A DNA stretch of 64,000 nt. Source: Amaranthus tricolor. Lineage: Eukaryota; Streptophyta; Magnoliopsida; Caryophyllales; Amaranthaceae. Within the stretch, counting starts at the first letter, position 1; every line of letters begins with the position of its first letter. The position numbers were made by a program, and so were the translations under genes. Location: positions 9,473,398 through 9,537,397 of the forward strand of contig NC_080057.1 in the NCBI RefSeq assembly GCF_026212465.1. The letters run 5' to 3'. The notes beneath the pieces are model-generated. The model did no database searches and was not told the origin of the DNA. It saw only the letters and a list, made by a program, of their open reading frames with translations. Of this stretch, positions 39,051 to 53,091 are shown one piece after another.

Positions 39051-40578
39051 GATCAATGATCAATGAAGAATGAATGATGAAGAATGAACAAGGATCAATG
39101 ATCAATGAAGAATGAACGATGAAGAATGAACAAGGATCAATGATCAATGAAGAATGAACGATGAAGAATGAACAAGGATTAATGGTTAATGACGAATGAA
39201 CGATGAAGAATGAACAATGATCAATGATCAATGAAGAACGAACGATGAAGAATGAACAAGGATCAATGATCAATGAAGAATGAACGATGAAGAATGAAAA
39301 AGGATCAATGATCAATGACAAATGAACGATGAAGAATAAACAAGGATCAATGATCAATGAAGAATGAACGATGAAGAATGAACAAGGATCAATGATCAAT
39401 GAAGAATGAACAAGGATCAATGAAAAATGAAGAATAAACGATGAAGAATGAACAAGGATTAATGGTCAATGACGAATGAACGATGAAGAATGAACAAGGA
39501 TCAATGATCAATGAAGAATGAACGATGAAGAATGAACAAGGATCAATGATCAATGAAGAATGAACGATGAAGAATGATCAAGGATCAATGATCAATGAAG
39601 AATGAACGATGAAGAATGAACAAGGATCAATGGTCAATGACGAATGAACGATGAAGAATGAACAAGGATCAATGATCAATGAAGAATGAACGATGAAGAA
39701 TGAACAAGGATCAATGATCAATGAAGAATGAACGATGAAGAATGAACAAGGATCAATGATCAATGAAGAGTGAACGATGAAGAATGAACAAGGATCAATT
39801 GTCAATGACGAATGAACGATGAAGAATGAACAAGGATCAATGATCAATGAAGAATGAACGATAAAGAATGAACAAGGATCAATGATCAATGAAGCATGAA
39901 CGATGAAGAATGAACAAGGATTAATGGTCAATGACGAATGAACGATGAAGAATGAACAAGGATCAATGATCAATGAAGAATGAACGATGAAGAATGAACA
40001 AGGATCAATGATCAATGAAGAATGAACGATGAAGAATGAACAAGGATTAATGGTCAATGACGAATGAACGATGAAGAATGAACAAGGATCAATGATCAAT
40101 GAAGAATGAACGATGAAGAATGAACAAGGATCAATGATCAATGAAGAATGAACGATGAAGAATGAACAAGGATCAATGATCAGTGACGAATGAACGATGA
40201 AGAATGAACAAGGATCAATGATCAATGAACAATGAACGATGAAGAATGAACAAGGATCAATGATCAATGAAGAATGAACGATGAAGAATGATCAAGGATC
40301 AATGATCAATGAAGAATGAACGATCAAGAATGGTCAATGACGAATGAACGATGAAGAATGAACAAGGAACAATGATCAATGATGAATGAACGATGAAGGA
40401 TGAACAAGGATCAATGATCAATGAAGAATGAACGATGAAGAATGAACAAGGATTAATGGTCAATGACGAATGAACGATGAAGAATGAACAAGGATCAATG
40501 ATCAATGAAGAATGAACGATGAAGAATGAACAAGGATCAATGATCATTGAAGAATGAACGATGAAGAATGAACAAGGA
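39051..40578 (+). repeat. Mosaic segment joining 28-kb-like and 23-kb-like modules
   Basis: It opens with monomers near consensus, then GGTTAATGACG and GAACAATGATC near 39180-39220 and AAGAACGAACG, resembling the 28.6-kb region. Near 39410-39470 it enters the S1/GAAAAATG/AATAAACG mark seen at 23403 and 25550. From 39760 to 40330 it repeats the AAGAGTG, CAATTGTC, AAGCATG and GATCAGTGACG units of 23570-23970, but with extra monomers. The S2 junction near 40330 is followed by GATCAATGATGAATG, without the 2-bp deletion present at 24007 and 26154. Confidence 0.7.
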
Positions 40579-43150
40579 TCAATGATCAATGAAGAATGAA
40601 CAAGGATCAATGATCAATGAAGAATGAACGATGAATAATGAACAAGGATTAATGGTAAATGACGAATGAACGATGAAGAATGAACAAGGATCAATTATCA
40701 ATGAAGAATGAACGATGAAGAATGAACAAGGATCAATGGTCAATGAAGAATGAACGATGAAGAATGAACAAGGATCAATTGTCAATGACGAATGAACGAT
40801 GATGAATGAACAAGGATCAATGATCAATGAAGAATGAACGATGAAGAATGAAAAAGGATCAATGATCAATGAAGAATGAAAGATGAAGAATGAACAAGGA
40901 TCAATGATCAATGACGAATGAACGATGAAGAATGAACAAGGATCAATGATCAATGAACAATGAACGATGAAGAATGAACAAGGATCAATGATCAATGAAG
41001 AATGAACGATGAAGAATGATCAAGGATCAATGGTCAATGAAGAATGAACGATGAAGAATGAACAACGATCAATGGTGAATGACGAATGAACGATGAAGAA
41101 TGAACAACGATCAATGGTCAATGACGAATGAACGATGATGAATGAACAAGGATCAATGATCAGTGAAGAATGAACGATGAAGAATGAAAAAGGATCAATG
41201 ATCAATGAAGAATGAACGATGAAGAATGAACAAGGATAAATGATCATCGAAGAATGAACGATGAAGAATGAACAAGGATCAATGATCAATGAAAAATGAA
41301 CGATGAAGAATGAATAAGGATCAACGCTGAATGACGAATGAACGATGAAGAATAAACAAGGATCAATGATCAATGAAGAATGAACAAGGATCAATGATCA
41401 ATGAAGAATGAACGATGAATAATGAACAAGGATCAACGCTGAATGACGAATGAACGATGAAGAATAAATAAGAATCAATGATCAATGACGAATGAACGAT
41501 GAAGAATGAACAAGGATCAATGATCAATGAAGAATGAACGATGAAGAATGAACAAGGATCAATGATCAATGAAGAATGAACGATGAAGAATGAACAAGGA
41601 TCAATAATCAATGAAGAATGAACGATGAAGAATGAACAAGGATCAATGATCAATGAAGAATGAACTATGAAGAATGAACAAGGATCAATGATCAATGACG
41701 AATGAACGATGAAGAATGAATAAGGATCAATGGTCAATGAAGAATGAACGATGAAGAATGAACAAGGATCAATGATCAATGAAGAATGAACGATGAAGAA
41801 TGAACAAGGATCAATGATCAATGAAGAATGAACGATGAAGAATGAACAAGGATCAATGATCTATGACCAAAGAACGACGAAGAATGAACAAGGATCAATG
41901 ATCAATGAAGAATGAACGATGAAGAATGAACAAGGATCAATGATCAATGAAGAATTAACGATGAAGAATGAACAAGGATCAATGATCAATGAAGAATGAA
42001 CGATGAAGAATGAACAAGGATCAATGATCAATGAAGAATGAACGATGAAGAATGAACAAGGATTAATGGTTAATGACGAATGAACGATGAAGAATGAACA
42101 ATGATCAATGATCAATGAAGAACGAACGATGAAGAATGAACAAGGATCAATGATCAATGAAGAATGAACGATGAAGAATGAACAAGGATCAATTATCAAT
42201 GAAGAATGAACAAGGATCAATGGTCAATGAAGAATGAACGATGAAGAATGAACAAGGATCAATGGTCAATGACGAATGAACGATGATGAATGAACAAGGA
42301 TCAATGATCAATGAAGAATGAACGATGAAGAATGAAAAAGGATCAATGATCAATGAAGAATGAACGATGAAGAATGAACAAGGATCAATGATCAATGACG
42401 AATGAACGATGAAGAATGAACAAGGATCAATGATCAATGAACAATGAACGATGAAGAATGAACAAGGATCAATGATCAATGAAGAATGAACGATGAAGAA
42501 TGATCAAGGATCAATGGTCAATGAAGAATGAACGATGAAGAATGAACAACGATCAATGGTCAATGACGAATGAACGATGAAGAATGAACAACGATCAATG
42601 GTCAATGACGAATGAACGATGATGAATGAACAAGGATCAATGATCAGTGAAGAATGAACGATGAAGAATGAAAAAGGATCAATGATCAATGAAGAATGAA
42701 CGATGAAGAATGAACAAGGATAAATGATCATCGAAGAATGAACGATGAAGAATGAACAAGGATCAATGATCAATGAAAAATGAAAGATGAAGAATGAATA
42801 AGGATCAACGCTGAATGACGAATGAACGATGAAGAATAAACAAGGATCAATTATCAATGAAGAATGAACAAGGATCAATGATCAATGAAGAATGAACGAT
42901 GAATAATGAACAAGGATCAACGCTGAATGACGAATGAACGATGAAGAATAAATAAGAATCAATGATCAATGACGAATGAACGATGAAGAATGAACAAGGA
43001 TCAATGATCAATGAAGAATGAACGATAAAGAATGAACAAGGATCAATGATCAATGAAGAATGAACGATGAAGAATGAACAAGGATCAATGATCAATGACA
43101 ATGAACGATGAAGAATGAACAAGGATCAATGGTCAATGAAGAATGAACGA
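40579..43150 (+). repeat. 1484-bp repeat pair
   Basis: About 40700-41400 is repeated at 42190-42880 with offset 1484 (7x212): GATCAAGGATCAATGGTC near 41019/42503, CAACGATCAATGG units, GATCAGTGAAG near 41160/42644, GGATAAATGATCATCG near 41233/42717 and CAACGCTGAATG near 41323/42807. Between the copies sits the third 420-bp-type module with CCAAAG at 41867. The same module also occurs at 26924-27300 and 31487-31860. Private marks include GGTGAATGACG near 41073 and GAAAGATG near 42782. Confidence 0.75.
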
Positions 43151-46100
43151 TGAAGAATAAACAAGGATCAATGATCTATGAAGAATGAACGATGAAGAAT
43201 GAACAAGGATCAATGATCAATGAAGAATGAACGATGAAGAATGAACAAGGATCAATGATCAATGACAAATGAACAATGAAGAATGAACAAGGATCAATGA
43301 TCAATGAAGAATGAACGATGAAGAATGAACAAGGATCAATGATCAATGAAGAATGAACGATGAAGAATGAACATGGATCATTGATCAATGACAAATGAAC
43401 GATGAAGAATGAACAAGGATCAATGATCAATGAAGAATGAACGATGAAGAATGAACAAGGATCAATGGTCAATGACGAATGAACGATGAAGAATGAACAA
43501 GGATCAATGATCAATGAAGAATGAACGATGAAGAATGAAAAAGGATTAATGATCAATGAAGAATGAACGATGAAGAATGAACAAGGATTAATAGTCAATG
43601 ACGAATGAACGATGAAGAATGAACAAGGATCAATGATTAATGAAGAATGAACGATGAAGAATGAACAACGATCAATGAAGAATGAACGATGAAGAATGAA
43701 CAACGATCAATGAAGAATGAACGATGAAGAATGAACAAGGATCAATAATAAATTAAGAATGAACAAGGATCAATGCTCAATGACGAATAAAGGATGAAGA
43801 ATTAACAAGGATCAATGATCAATGACGAATGAACGATGAAGAATGAACAAGGATCAATAATCAATGAAGAATGAACGATGAAGAATGAACAAGGATCAGT
43901 GATCAATGAAGAATGAACTATGAAGAATGAACAAGGATCAATGATCAATGACGAATGAACGATGAAGAATGAATAAGGATCAATGGTCAATGAAGAATGA
44001 ACGATGAAGAATGAACAAGGATCAATGATCAATGAAGAATGAACGATGAAGAATGAACAAGGATCAATGATCAATGAAGAATGAACGATGAAGAATGAAC
44101 AAGGATCAATGATCAATGACCAAAGAACGACGAAGAATGAACAAGGATCAATGATCAATGAAGAATGAACGATGAAGAATGAACAAGGATCAATGATCAA
44201 TGAAGAATGAACGATGAAGAATGAACAAGGATCAATGATCAATGAAGAATGAACGATGAAGAATGAACAAGGATCAATGATCAATGAAGAATGAACGATG
44301 AAGAATGAACAAGGATTAATGATCAATGAAGAATGAACAAGGATTAATGGTTAATGACGAATGAACGATGAAGAATGAACAAGGATCAATGATCAATGAA
44401 GAACGAACGATGAAGAATGAACAAGGATCAATGATCAATGAAGAATGAACGATGAAGAATGAACAAGGATCAATGGTCAATGAATAATGAACGATGAAGA
44501 ATGAACAAGGAGCAATGATCAATGAAGAATGAACGATGAAGAATGATCAAAGATCAATGGTCAATGAAGAATGAACGATGAAGAATGAACAAGGATCAAT
44601 GATCAATGAAGAATGAAAGATGAAGAATGAACAAGGATTAATGGTCAATGACGAATGAACGATGAAGAATGAATAAGGATCAATGATCAATGAAGAATGA
44701 ACGATGAAGAATGAAAAAGGATCAATGATCAATGAAGAATGAAAGATGAAGAATGAACAAGGATCAATGATCAATGACGAATGAACGATGAAGAATGAAC
44801 AAGGATCAATGATCATCGAAGAATGAACGATGAAGAATGAACAAGGATCAATGATCAATGAAGAATGAACGATGAAGAATGAACAAGGATCAATAGTCAA
44901 TGACGAATGAACGATGAAGAATGAACAAGGATCAATGATCAATGAATAATGAACGATGAAGAATGAACAAGGATCAATGATGAATGACGAATGAACGATG
45001 AAGAATGAACAAGGATCAATGATCAAAGAAGAATGAACGATGAAGAATGAACAAGGATCAATGATCAATGAAGAATGAACGATGAAGAATGAACAAGGAT
45101 CAATGATCAATGAAGAATGAACAAGGATCAATGATAAATGAAGAATGAACAAGGATTAATGGTCAATGACGAATGAATGATGAAGAATGAACAAGGATCA
45201 ATGATCAATGAAGAATGAACGATGAAGAATGAACAAGGATCAATGATCAATGAAGAATGAACGATGAAGAATGAACAAGGATCAATGGTCAATGACGAAT
45301 GAACGATGAAGAATGAACAAGGATCAATGATCAATGAAGAATGAACGATGAAGAATGAACAAGGATTAATGATCAATGAAGAATGAACGATGAAGAATGA
45401 ACAAGGATTAATGGTCAATGACGAATGAACGATGAAGAATGAACAAGGATCAATGATCAATGAAGAATGAACGATGAAGAATGAACAAGGATTAATGGTC
45501 AATGACGAATGAACGATAAAGAATGAACAAGGATCAATGATCAATGAAGAATGAACGATGAAGAATGAACAAGGATCAATGGTCAATGACGAATGAACGA
45601 TGAAGAATGAACAAGGATCAATGATCAATGAAGAATGAACGATGAAAAATGAACAAGGATCAATGTTCAATGACGAATGAACGATGAAGAATGAACAAGG
45701 ATCAATGATCAATGAACAATTAACGATGAAGAATGAACAAGGATCAATGATCAATGAAGAATGAACGATGAAGAATGATCAAGGATCAATGATCAATGAA
45801 GAATGAACGATGAAGAATGAACAAGGATCAATGGTCAATGACGAATGAACGATGAAGAATGAACAAGGATCAATGATCAATGAAGAATGAACGATGAAGA
45901 ATGAACAAGGATCAATGATCAATGAAGAATGAACGATGAAGAATGAACAAGGATTAATGGTCAATGACGAATGAACGATGAAGAATGAACAAGGATCAAT
46001 GATCAATGAAGAATGAACGATGAAGAATGAACAAGGATCAATGATCATTGAAGAATGAACGATGAAGAATGAACAAGGTTCAATGGTCAATGAAGAATGA

Positions 46101-46240
46101 ACGATGAAGAATGAACAAGGATCGATGATCAATGAAGAATGAACGATGAAGAATGAACAAGGATCAATGATCAATGAAGAATGAACGATGAAGAATGAAC
46201 AAGGATCAATGATCAATGACGAATGAACGATGAAGAATGA
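43151..46240 (+). repeat. Segment parallel to 27.6-30.4 kb and 32.2-34.9 kb
   Basis: Unit order follows the earlier 4563-bp family: GATCTATG near 43174, GACAAATGAACAATG near 43262, GGATCATTGATC near 43376, the tandem 35-bp pair near 43670, AATAAAGGATG near 43787, GGTTAATGACG near 44347, GGAGCAATG near 44510, GATCAAAGATC near 44544 and ATGTTCAATGACG near 45662. It differs by an inserted CCAAAG unit at 44120, GGATCAATAATAAATTAAG near 43740, a further S1 deletion near 45145 and GAACAATTAACG near 45714. Confidence 0.75.
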
Positions 46241-49200
46241 ACAAGGATCAATAGTCAATGAAGAATGAACGATGAAGAATGAACAAGGATCAATGATCAA
46301 TAAAGAATGAACGATGAAGAATGAACAAGGATCAATGATCATTGAAGAATGAACGATGAAGAATGATCAAGGTTCAATGGTCAATGAAGAATGAACAAGG
46401 ATCAATGATGAATGAAGAATGAACGATGAAGAATGAAAAAGGATCAATGATCAATGAAGAATGAACGATGAAGAATGAACAAGGATCAATGATCAATGAC
46501 GAATGAACGATGAAGAATGAACAAGGATCAATGATCATCGAAGAATGAACGATGAAGAATGAACAGGGATCAATGATCAATGAAGAATGAACGATGAAGA
46601 ATGAACAAGGATCAACGCTAAATGACGAATGAACTATGAAGAATAAACAAGGATCAATGAAGAATGAACGATGAAGAATGAACAAGGATCAATGATCAAT
46701 GAAGAATGAACGATGAAGAATGAACAAGGATCAACGCTGAATGACGAATGAACGATGAAGAATAAACAAGGATCAAAGATCAATGACGAATGAACGATGA
46801 AGAATGAACAAGGATCAAAGATCAATGAAGAATGAACGATAAAGAATGAACAAGGATCAATGATCAATGAAGAATGAACGATGAAGAATGAACAAGGATC
46901 AATGATCAATGAAGAATGAACGATGAAGAATGAACAAGGATTAATGGTCAATGACGAATGAACGATGAAGAATGAACAAGGATCAATGATCAATGAAGAA
47001 TGAACGATGAAGAATGAACAAGGATCAATGATCATTGAAGAATGAACGATAAAGAATGAACAAGGTTCAACGGTCAATGAAAAATGAACGATGAAGAATG
47101 AACAAGGATCAATGATGAATGAAGAATGAACGATGAAGAATGAAAAAGAATCAATGATCAATGAAGAATGAACGATGAAGAATGAACAAGGATCAATGAT
47201 CAATGACGAATGAACGATGAAGAATGAACAAGGATCAATGATCATCGAAGAATGAACGATGAAGAATGAACAGGGATCAATGATCAATGAAGAATGAACA
47301 AGGATCAACGCTAAATGACGAATGAACGATGAAGAATAAACAAGGATCAATGAAGAATGAACGATGAAGAATGAACCAGGATCAATGATCAATGAAGAAT
47401 GAACGATGAAGAATGAACAAGGATCAACGCTGAATGACGAATGAACGATGAAGAATAAACAAGGATCAATGATCAATGACGAATGAACGATGAAGAATGA
47501 ACAAGGATCAATGATCAATGAAGAATGAACGATAAAGAATGAACAAGGATCAATGATCAATGAAGAATGAACGATGAAGAATGAACAAGGATCAATGATC
47601 AATGACGAATGAACGATGAAGAATGAACAAGGATCAATGGTCAATGAAGAATGAACGATGAAGAATGAACAAGGATCAATGATCTATGAAGAATGAACGA
47701 TGAAGAATGAACAAGGATCAATGATCAATGAAGAATGAACGATGAAGAATGAACAAGGATCAATGATCAATGACAAATGAACGATGAAGAATGAACAAGG
47801 ATCAATGATCAATGAAGAATGAACGATGAAGAATGAACAAGGATCAATGATCAATGAAGAATGAACAAGGATCAATGATAAATGAAGAATAAACGATGAA
47901 GAATGAACAAGGATTAATTGTCAATGACGAATGAACGATGAAGAATGAACAAGGATCAATGATCAATGAAGAATGAACGATGAAGAATGAACAAGGATTA
48001 ATGATCAATGAAGAATGAAAAGGATCAATGATCAATGAAGAATGAACAAGGATCAATGATCAATGAAGAATGAACGATGAAGAATGAACAAGGATCAATG
48101 ATCAATGAAGAATGAACGATGAAGAATGAACAAGGATCAATGATCAATAAAGAATGAAGGATGAAGAATGAACAAGGATCAATGATCATTGAAGAATGAA
48201 CGATGAAGAATGATCAAGGTTCAATGGTCAATGAAGAATGAACAAGGATCAATGATGAATGAAGAATGAACGATGAAGAATGAAAAAGGATCAATGATCA
48301 ATGAAGAATGAACGATGAAGAATGAACAAGGATCAATGATCAATGACGAATGAACGATGAAGAATGAACAAGGATCAATGATCATCGAAGAATGAACGAT
48401 GAAGAATGAACAGGGATCAATGATCAATGAAGAATGAACGATGAAGAATGAACAAGGATCAACGCTAAATGACGAATGAACTATGAAGAATAAACAAGGA
48501 TCAATGAAGAATGAACGATGAAGAATGAACAAGGATCAATGATCAATGAAGAATGAACGATGAAGAATGAACAAGGATCAACGCTGAATGACGAATGAAC
48601 GATGAAGAATAAACAAGGATCAAAGATCAATGACGAATGAACGATGAAGAATGAACAAGGATCAAAGATCAATGAAGAATGAACGATAAAGAATGAACAA
48701 GGATCAATGATCAATGAAGAATGAACGATGAAGAATGAACAAGGATTAATGATCAATGAAGAATGAACGATGAAGAATGAACAAGGATTAATGGTCAATG
48801 ACGAATGAACGATGAAGAATGAACAAGGATCAATGATCAATGAAGAATGAACGATGAAGAATGAACAAGGATCAATGATCATTGAAGAATGAACGATAAA
48901 GAATGAACAAGGTTCAACGGTCAATGAAAAATGAACGATGAAGAATGAACAAGGATCAATGATGAATGAAGAATGAACGATGAAGAATGAAAAAGAATCA
49001 ATGATCAATGAAGAATGAACGATGAAGAATGAACAAGGATCAATGATCAATGACGAATGAACGATGAAGAATGAACAAGGATCAATGATCATCGAAGAAT
49101 GAACGATGAAGAATGAACAGGGATCAATGATCAATGAAGAATGAACAAGGATCAACGCTAAATGACGAATGAACGATGAAGAATAAACAAGGATCAATGA

Positions 49201-49940
49201 AGAATGAACGATGAAGAATGAACCAGGATCAATGATCAATGAAGAATGAACGATGAAGAATGAACAAGGATCAACGCTGAATGACGAATGAACGATGAAG
49301 AATAAACAAGGATCAATGATCAATGACGAATGAACGATGAAGAATGAACAAGGATCAATGATCAATGAAGAATGAACGATAAAGAATGAACAAGGATCAA
49401 TGATCAATGAAGAATGAACGATGAAGAATGAACAAGGATCAATGATCAATGACGAATGAACGATGAAGAATGAACAAGGATCAATGGTCAATGAAGAATG
49501 AACGATGAAGAATGAACAAGGATCAATGATCTATGAAGAATGAACGATGAAGAATGAACAAGGATCAATGATCAATGAAGAATGAACGATGAAGAATGAA
49601 CAAGGATCAATGATTAATGACAAATGAACGATGAAGAATGAACAAGGATCAATGATCAATGAAGAATGAACGATGAAGAATGAACAAGGATCAATGATCA
49701 ATGAAGAATGAACAAGGATCAATGATAAATGAAGAATAAACGATGAAGAATGAACAAGGATTAATTGTCAATGACGAATGAACGATGAAGAATGAACAAG
49801 GATCAATGATCAATGAAGAATGAACGATGAAGAATGAACAAGGATTAATGATCAATGAAGAATGAAAAGGATCAATGATCAATGAAGAATGAACAAGGAT
49901 CAATGATCAATGAAGAATGAACGATGAAGAATGAACAAGG
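46241..49940 (+). repeat. 1847-bp tandem duplication
   Basis: About 46241-48087 is repeated at 48088-49940 with offset 1847: GATCAATAAAG near 46291/48138, GATCAAGGTTCAATGG near 46365/48212, AACTATGAAGAATAAAC near 46631/48478, GATCAAAGATC near 46774/48621, AACCAGGATC near 47374/49221 and GAAGAATGAAAAGGATC near 48009/49856. The last is a short unit with one extra base lost and explains why the period is one less than a multiple of 7. Differences include GATTAATGACAAATG near 49612 for GATCAATGACAAATG near 47765. The second copy diverges near 49980. Confidence 0.85.
46634..47644 (-). other. 336-codon open frame, judged non-coding
   Basis: With its twin at 48481-49491 this is the longest open frame in the window. 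The translation is a 14-residue repeat of the type SFFIVHSSLIIDPC with scattered changes (LTIN, LIFD, FSVD). It opens at a TTG inside a monomer, with no start context that differs from the hundreds of other monomers, and closes at an ordinary array variant. No signal peptide, membrane pattern or known domain beyond the repeat is visible. The frame is open only because 42 is divisible by 3 and one minus-strand frame of the consensus lacks a stop; all three plus-strand frames carry a TGA in every monomer. A third copy of this locus is split in two by one substitution. I do not call it a gene. Confidence 0.8.
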
Positions 49941-50210
49941 ATCAATGATCAATGAAGAATGAACGATTAAGAATGAACAAGGATCAATGATCAATGAAGA
50001 ATGAACGATGAAGAATGAACAAGGATCAATGATCAATGAAGAATGAACGATGAAGAATGAACAAGGATCAATGATCAATGAAGAATGAACGTTGAAGAAT
50101 GAACAAGGATCAATGATCAATGAAGAATGAACGATGAAGAATGAACAAGGATCAATGATCAATGAAGAATGAACAAGGATCAATGATAAATGAAGAATGA
50201 ACGATGAAGA
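49850..50210 (+). repeat. Distant copy of the 9.94-10.3 kb segment
   Basis: A run of an S1 unit, several consensus monomers, CGTTGAAG at 50090, further consensus units and an S1/GATAAATG mark matches about 9941-10300 with a constant offset of 39909 (CGTTGAAG at 10181). Small differences are GGATCGATG at 10031 versus consensus, GATTAAG near 49968 versus GATGAAG, and AAGAAAGAAC near 10300 versus AAGAATGAAC. Beyond 50210 this copy continues as a long run of consensus monomers (about 50250-50560), the most homogeneous stretch in the window. Confidence 0.75.
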
Positions 50211-50557
50211 ATGAACAAGGATTAATGGTCAATGACGAATGAACGATGAAGAATGAACAAGGATCAATGATCAATGAAGAATGAACGATGAAGAATGAAC
50301 AAGGATCAATGATCAATGAAGAATGAACGATGAAGAATGAACAAGGATCAATGATCAATGAAGAATGAACGATGAAGAATGAACAAGGATCAATGATCAA
50401 TGAAGAATGAACGATGAAGAATGAACAAGGATCAATGATCAATGAAGAATGAACGATGAAGAATGAACAAGGATCAATGATCAATGAAGAATGAACGATG
50501 AAGAATGAACAAGGATCAATGATCAATGAAGAATGAACGATGAAGAATGAACAAGGA

Positions 50558-53090
50558 TCAATGATCAATGAAGAATGAACAAGGATTAATGGTTAATGAC
50601 GAATGAACGATGAAGAATGAACAAGGATCAATGATCAATGAAGAACGAACGATGAAGAATGAACAAGGATCAATGATCAATGAAGAATGAACGATGAAGA
50701 ATGAACAAGGATCAATGGTCAATGAATAATGAACGATGAAGAATGAACAAGGAGCAATGATCAATGAAGAATGAACGATGAAGAATGATCAAAGATCAAT
50801 GGTCAATGAAGAATGAACGATGAAGAATGAACAAGGATCAATGATCAATGAAGAATGAAAGATGAAGAATGAACAAGGATTAATGGTCAATGACGAATGA
50901 ACGATGAAGAATGAATAAGGATCAATGATCAATGAAGAATGAACGATGAAGAATGAAAAAGGATCAATGATCAATGAAGAATGAAAGATGAAGAATGAAC
51001 AAGGATCAATGATCAATGACGAATGAACGATGAAGAATGAACAAGGATCAATGATCATCGAAGAATGAACGATGAAGAATGAACAAGGATCAATGATCAA
51101 TGAAGAATGAACGATGAAGAATGAACAAGGATCAATGATGAATGACGAATGAACGATGAAGAATGAACAAGGATCAATGATCAAAGAAGAATGAACGATG
51201 AAGAATGAACAAGGATCAATGATCAATGAAGAATGAACGATGAAGAATGAACAAGGATCAATGATCAATGAAGAATGAACAAGGATCAATGATAAATGAA
51301 GAATGAACGATGAAGAATGAACAAGGATTAATGGTCAATGACGAATGAATGATGAAGAATGAACAAGGATCAATGATCAATGAAGAATGAACGATGAAGA
51401 ATGAACAAGGATCAATGATCAATGAAGAATGAACGATGAAGAATGAACAAGGATCAATGGTCAATGACGAATGAACGATGAAGAATGAACAAGGATCAAT
51501 GATCAATGAAGAATGAACGATGAAGAATGAACAAGGATTAATGATCAATGAAGAATGAACGATGAAGAATGAACAAGGATTAATGGTCAATGACGAATGA
51601 ACGATGAAGAATGAACAAGGATCAATGATCAATGAAGAATGAACGATGAAGAATGAACAAGGATTAATGGTCAATGACGAATGAACGATAAAGAATGAAC
51701 AAGGATCAATGATCAATGAAGAATGAACGATGAAGAATGAACAAGGATCAATGGTCAATGACGAATGAACGATGAAGAATGAACAAGGATCAATGATCAA
51801 TGAAGAATGAACGATGAAAAATGAACAAGGATCAATGTTCAATGACGAATGAACGATGAAGAATGAACAAGGATCAATGATCAATGAACAATGAACGATG
51901 AAGAATGAACAAGGATCAATGATCAATGAAGAATGAACGATGAAGAATGATCAAGGATCAATGATCAATGAAGAATGAACGATGAAGAATGAACAAGGAT
52001 CAATGGTCAATGACGAATGAACGATGAAGAATGAACAAGGATCAATGATCAATGAAGAATGAACGATGAAGAATGAACAAGGATCAATGATCAATGAAGA
52101 ATGAACGATGAAGAATGAACAAGGATTAATGGTCAATGACGAATGAACGATGAAGAATGAACAAGGATCAATGATCAATGAAGAATGAACGATGAAGAAT
52201 GAACAAGGATTAATGGTCAATGACGAATGAACGATAAAGAATGAACAAGGATCAATGATCAATGAAGAATGAACGATGAAGAATGAACAAGGATCAATGG
52301 TCAATGACGAATGAACGATGAAGAATGAACAAGGATCAATGATCAATGAAGAATGAACGATGAAAAATGAACAAGGATCAATGTTCAATGACGAATGAAC
52401 GATGAAGAATGAACAAGGATCAATGATCAATGAACAATGAACGATGAAGAATGAACAAGGATCAATGATCAATGAAGAATGAACGATGAAGAATGATCAA
52501 GGATCAATGATCAATGAAGAATGAACGATGAAGAATGAACAAGGATCAATGGTCAATGACGAATGAACGATGAAGAATGAACAAGGATCAATGATCAATG
52601 AAGAATGAACGATGAAGAATGAACAAGGATCAATGATCAATGAAGAATGAACGATGAAGAATGAACAAGGATTAATGGTCAATGACGAATGAACGATGAA
52701 GAATGAACAAGGATCAATGATCAATGAAGAATGAACGATGAAGAATGAACAAGGATCAATGATCATTGAAGAATGAACGATGAAGAATGAACAAGGTTCA
52801 ATGGTCAATGAAGAATGAACGATGAAGAATGAACAAGGATCGATGATCAATGAAGAATGAACGATGAAGAATGAACAAGGATCAATGATCAATGAAGAAT
52901 GAACGATGAAGAATGAACAAGGATCAATGATCAATGACGAATGAACGATGAAGAATGAACAAGGATCAATAGTCAATGAAGAATGAACGATGAAGAATGA
53001 ACAAGGATCAATGATCAATAAAGAATGAACGATGAAGAATGAACAAGGATCAATGATCATTGAAGAATGAACGATGAAGAATGATCAAGG
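50558..53090 (+). repeat. Second copy of the 44.3-46.4 kb segment with a 546-bp internal duplication
   Basis: Units from GGTTAATGACG near 50589 to the GATCATTG/GATCAAGGTTC marks near 53060 follow 44.3-46.4 kb, with offset 6242 at the start and 6718 at the end. Two monomers are missing near 51130 and a 13-monomer (546-bp) block is duplicated: ATGTTCAATGACG occurs at about 51835 and 52381, and GATAAAGAATG at about 51687 and 52233. The parental segment near 45662 has only one such mark. Confidence 0.78.
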
Positions 53091-53091
53091 T

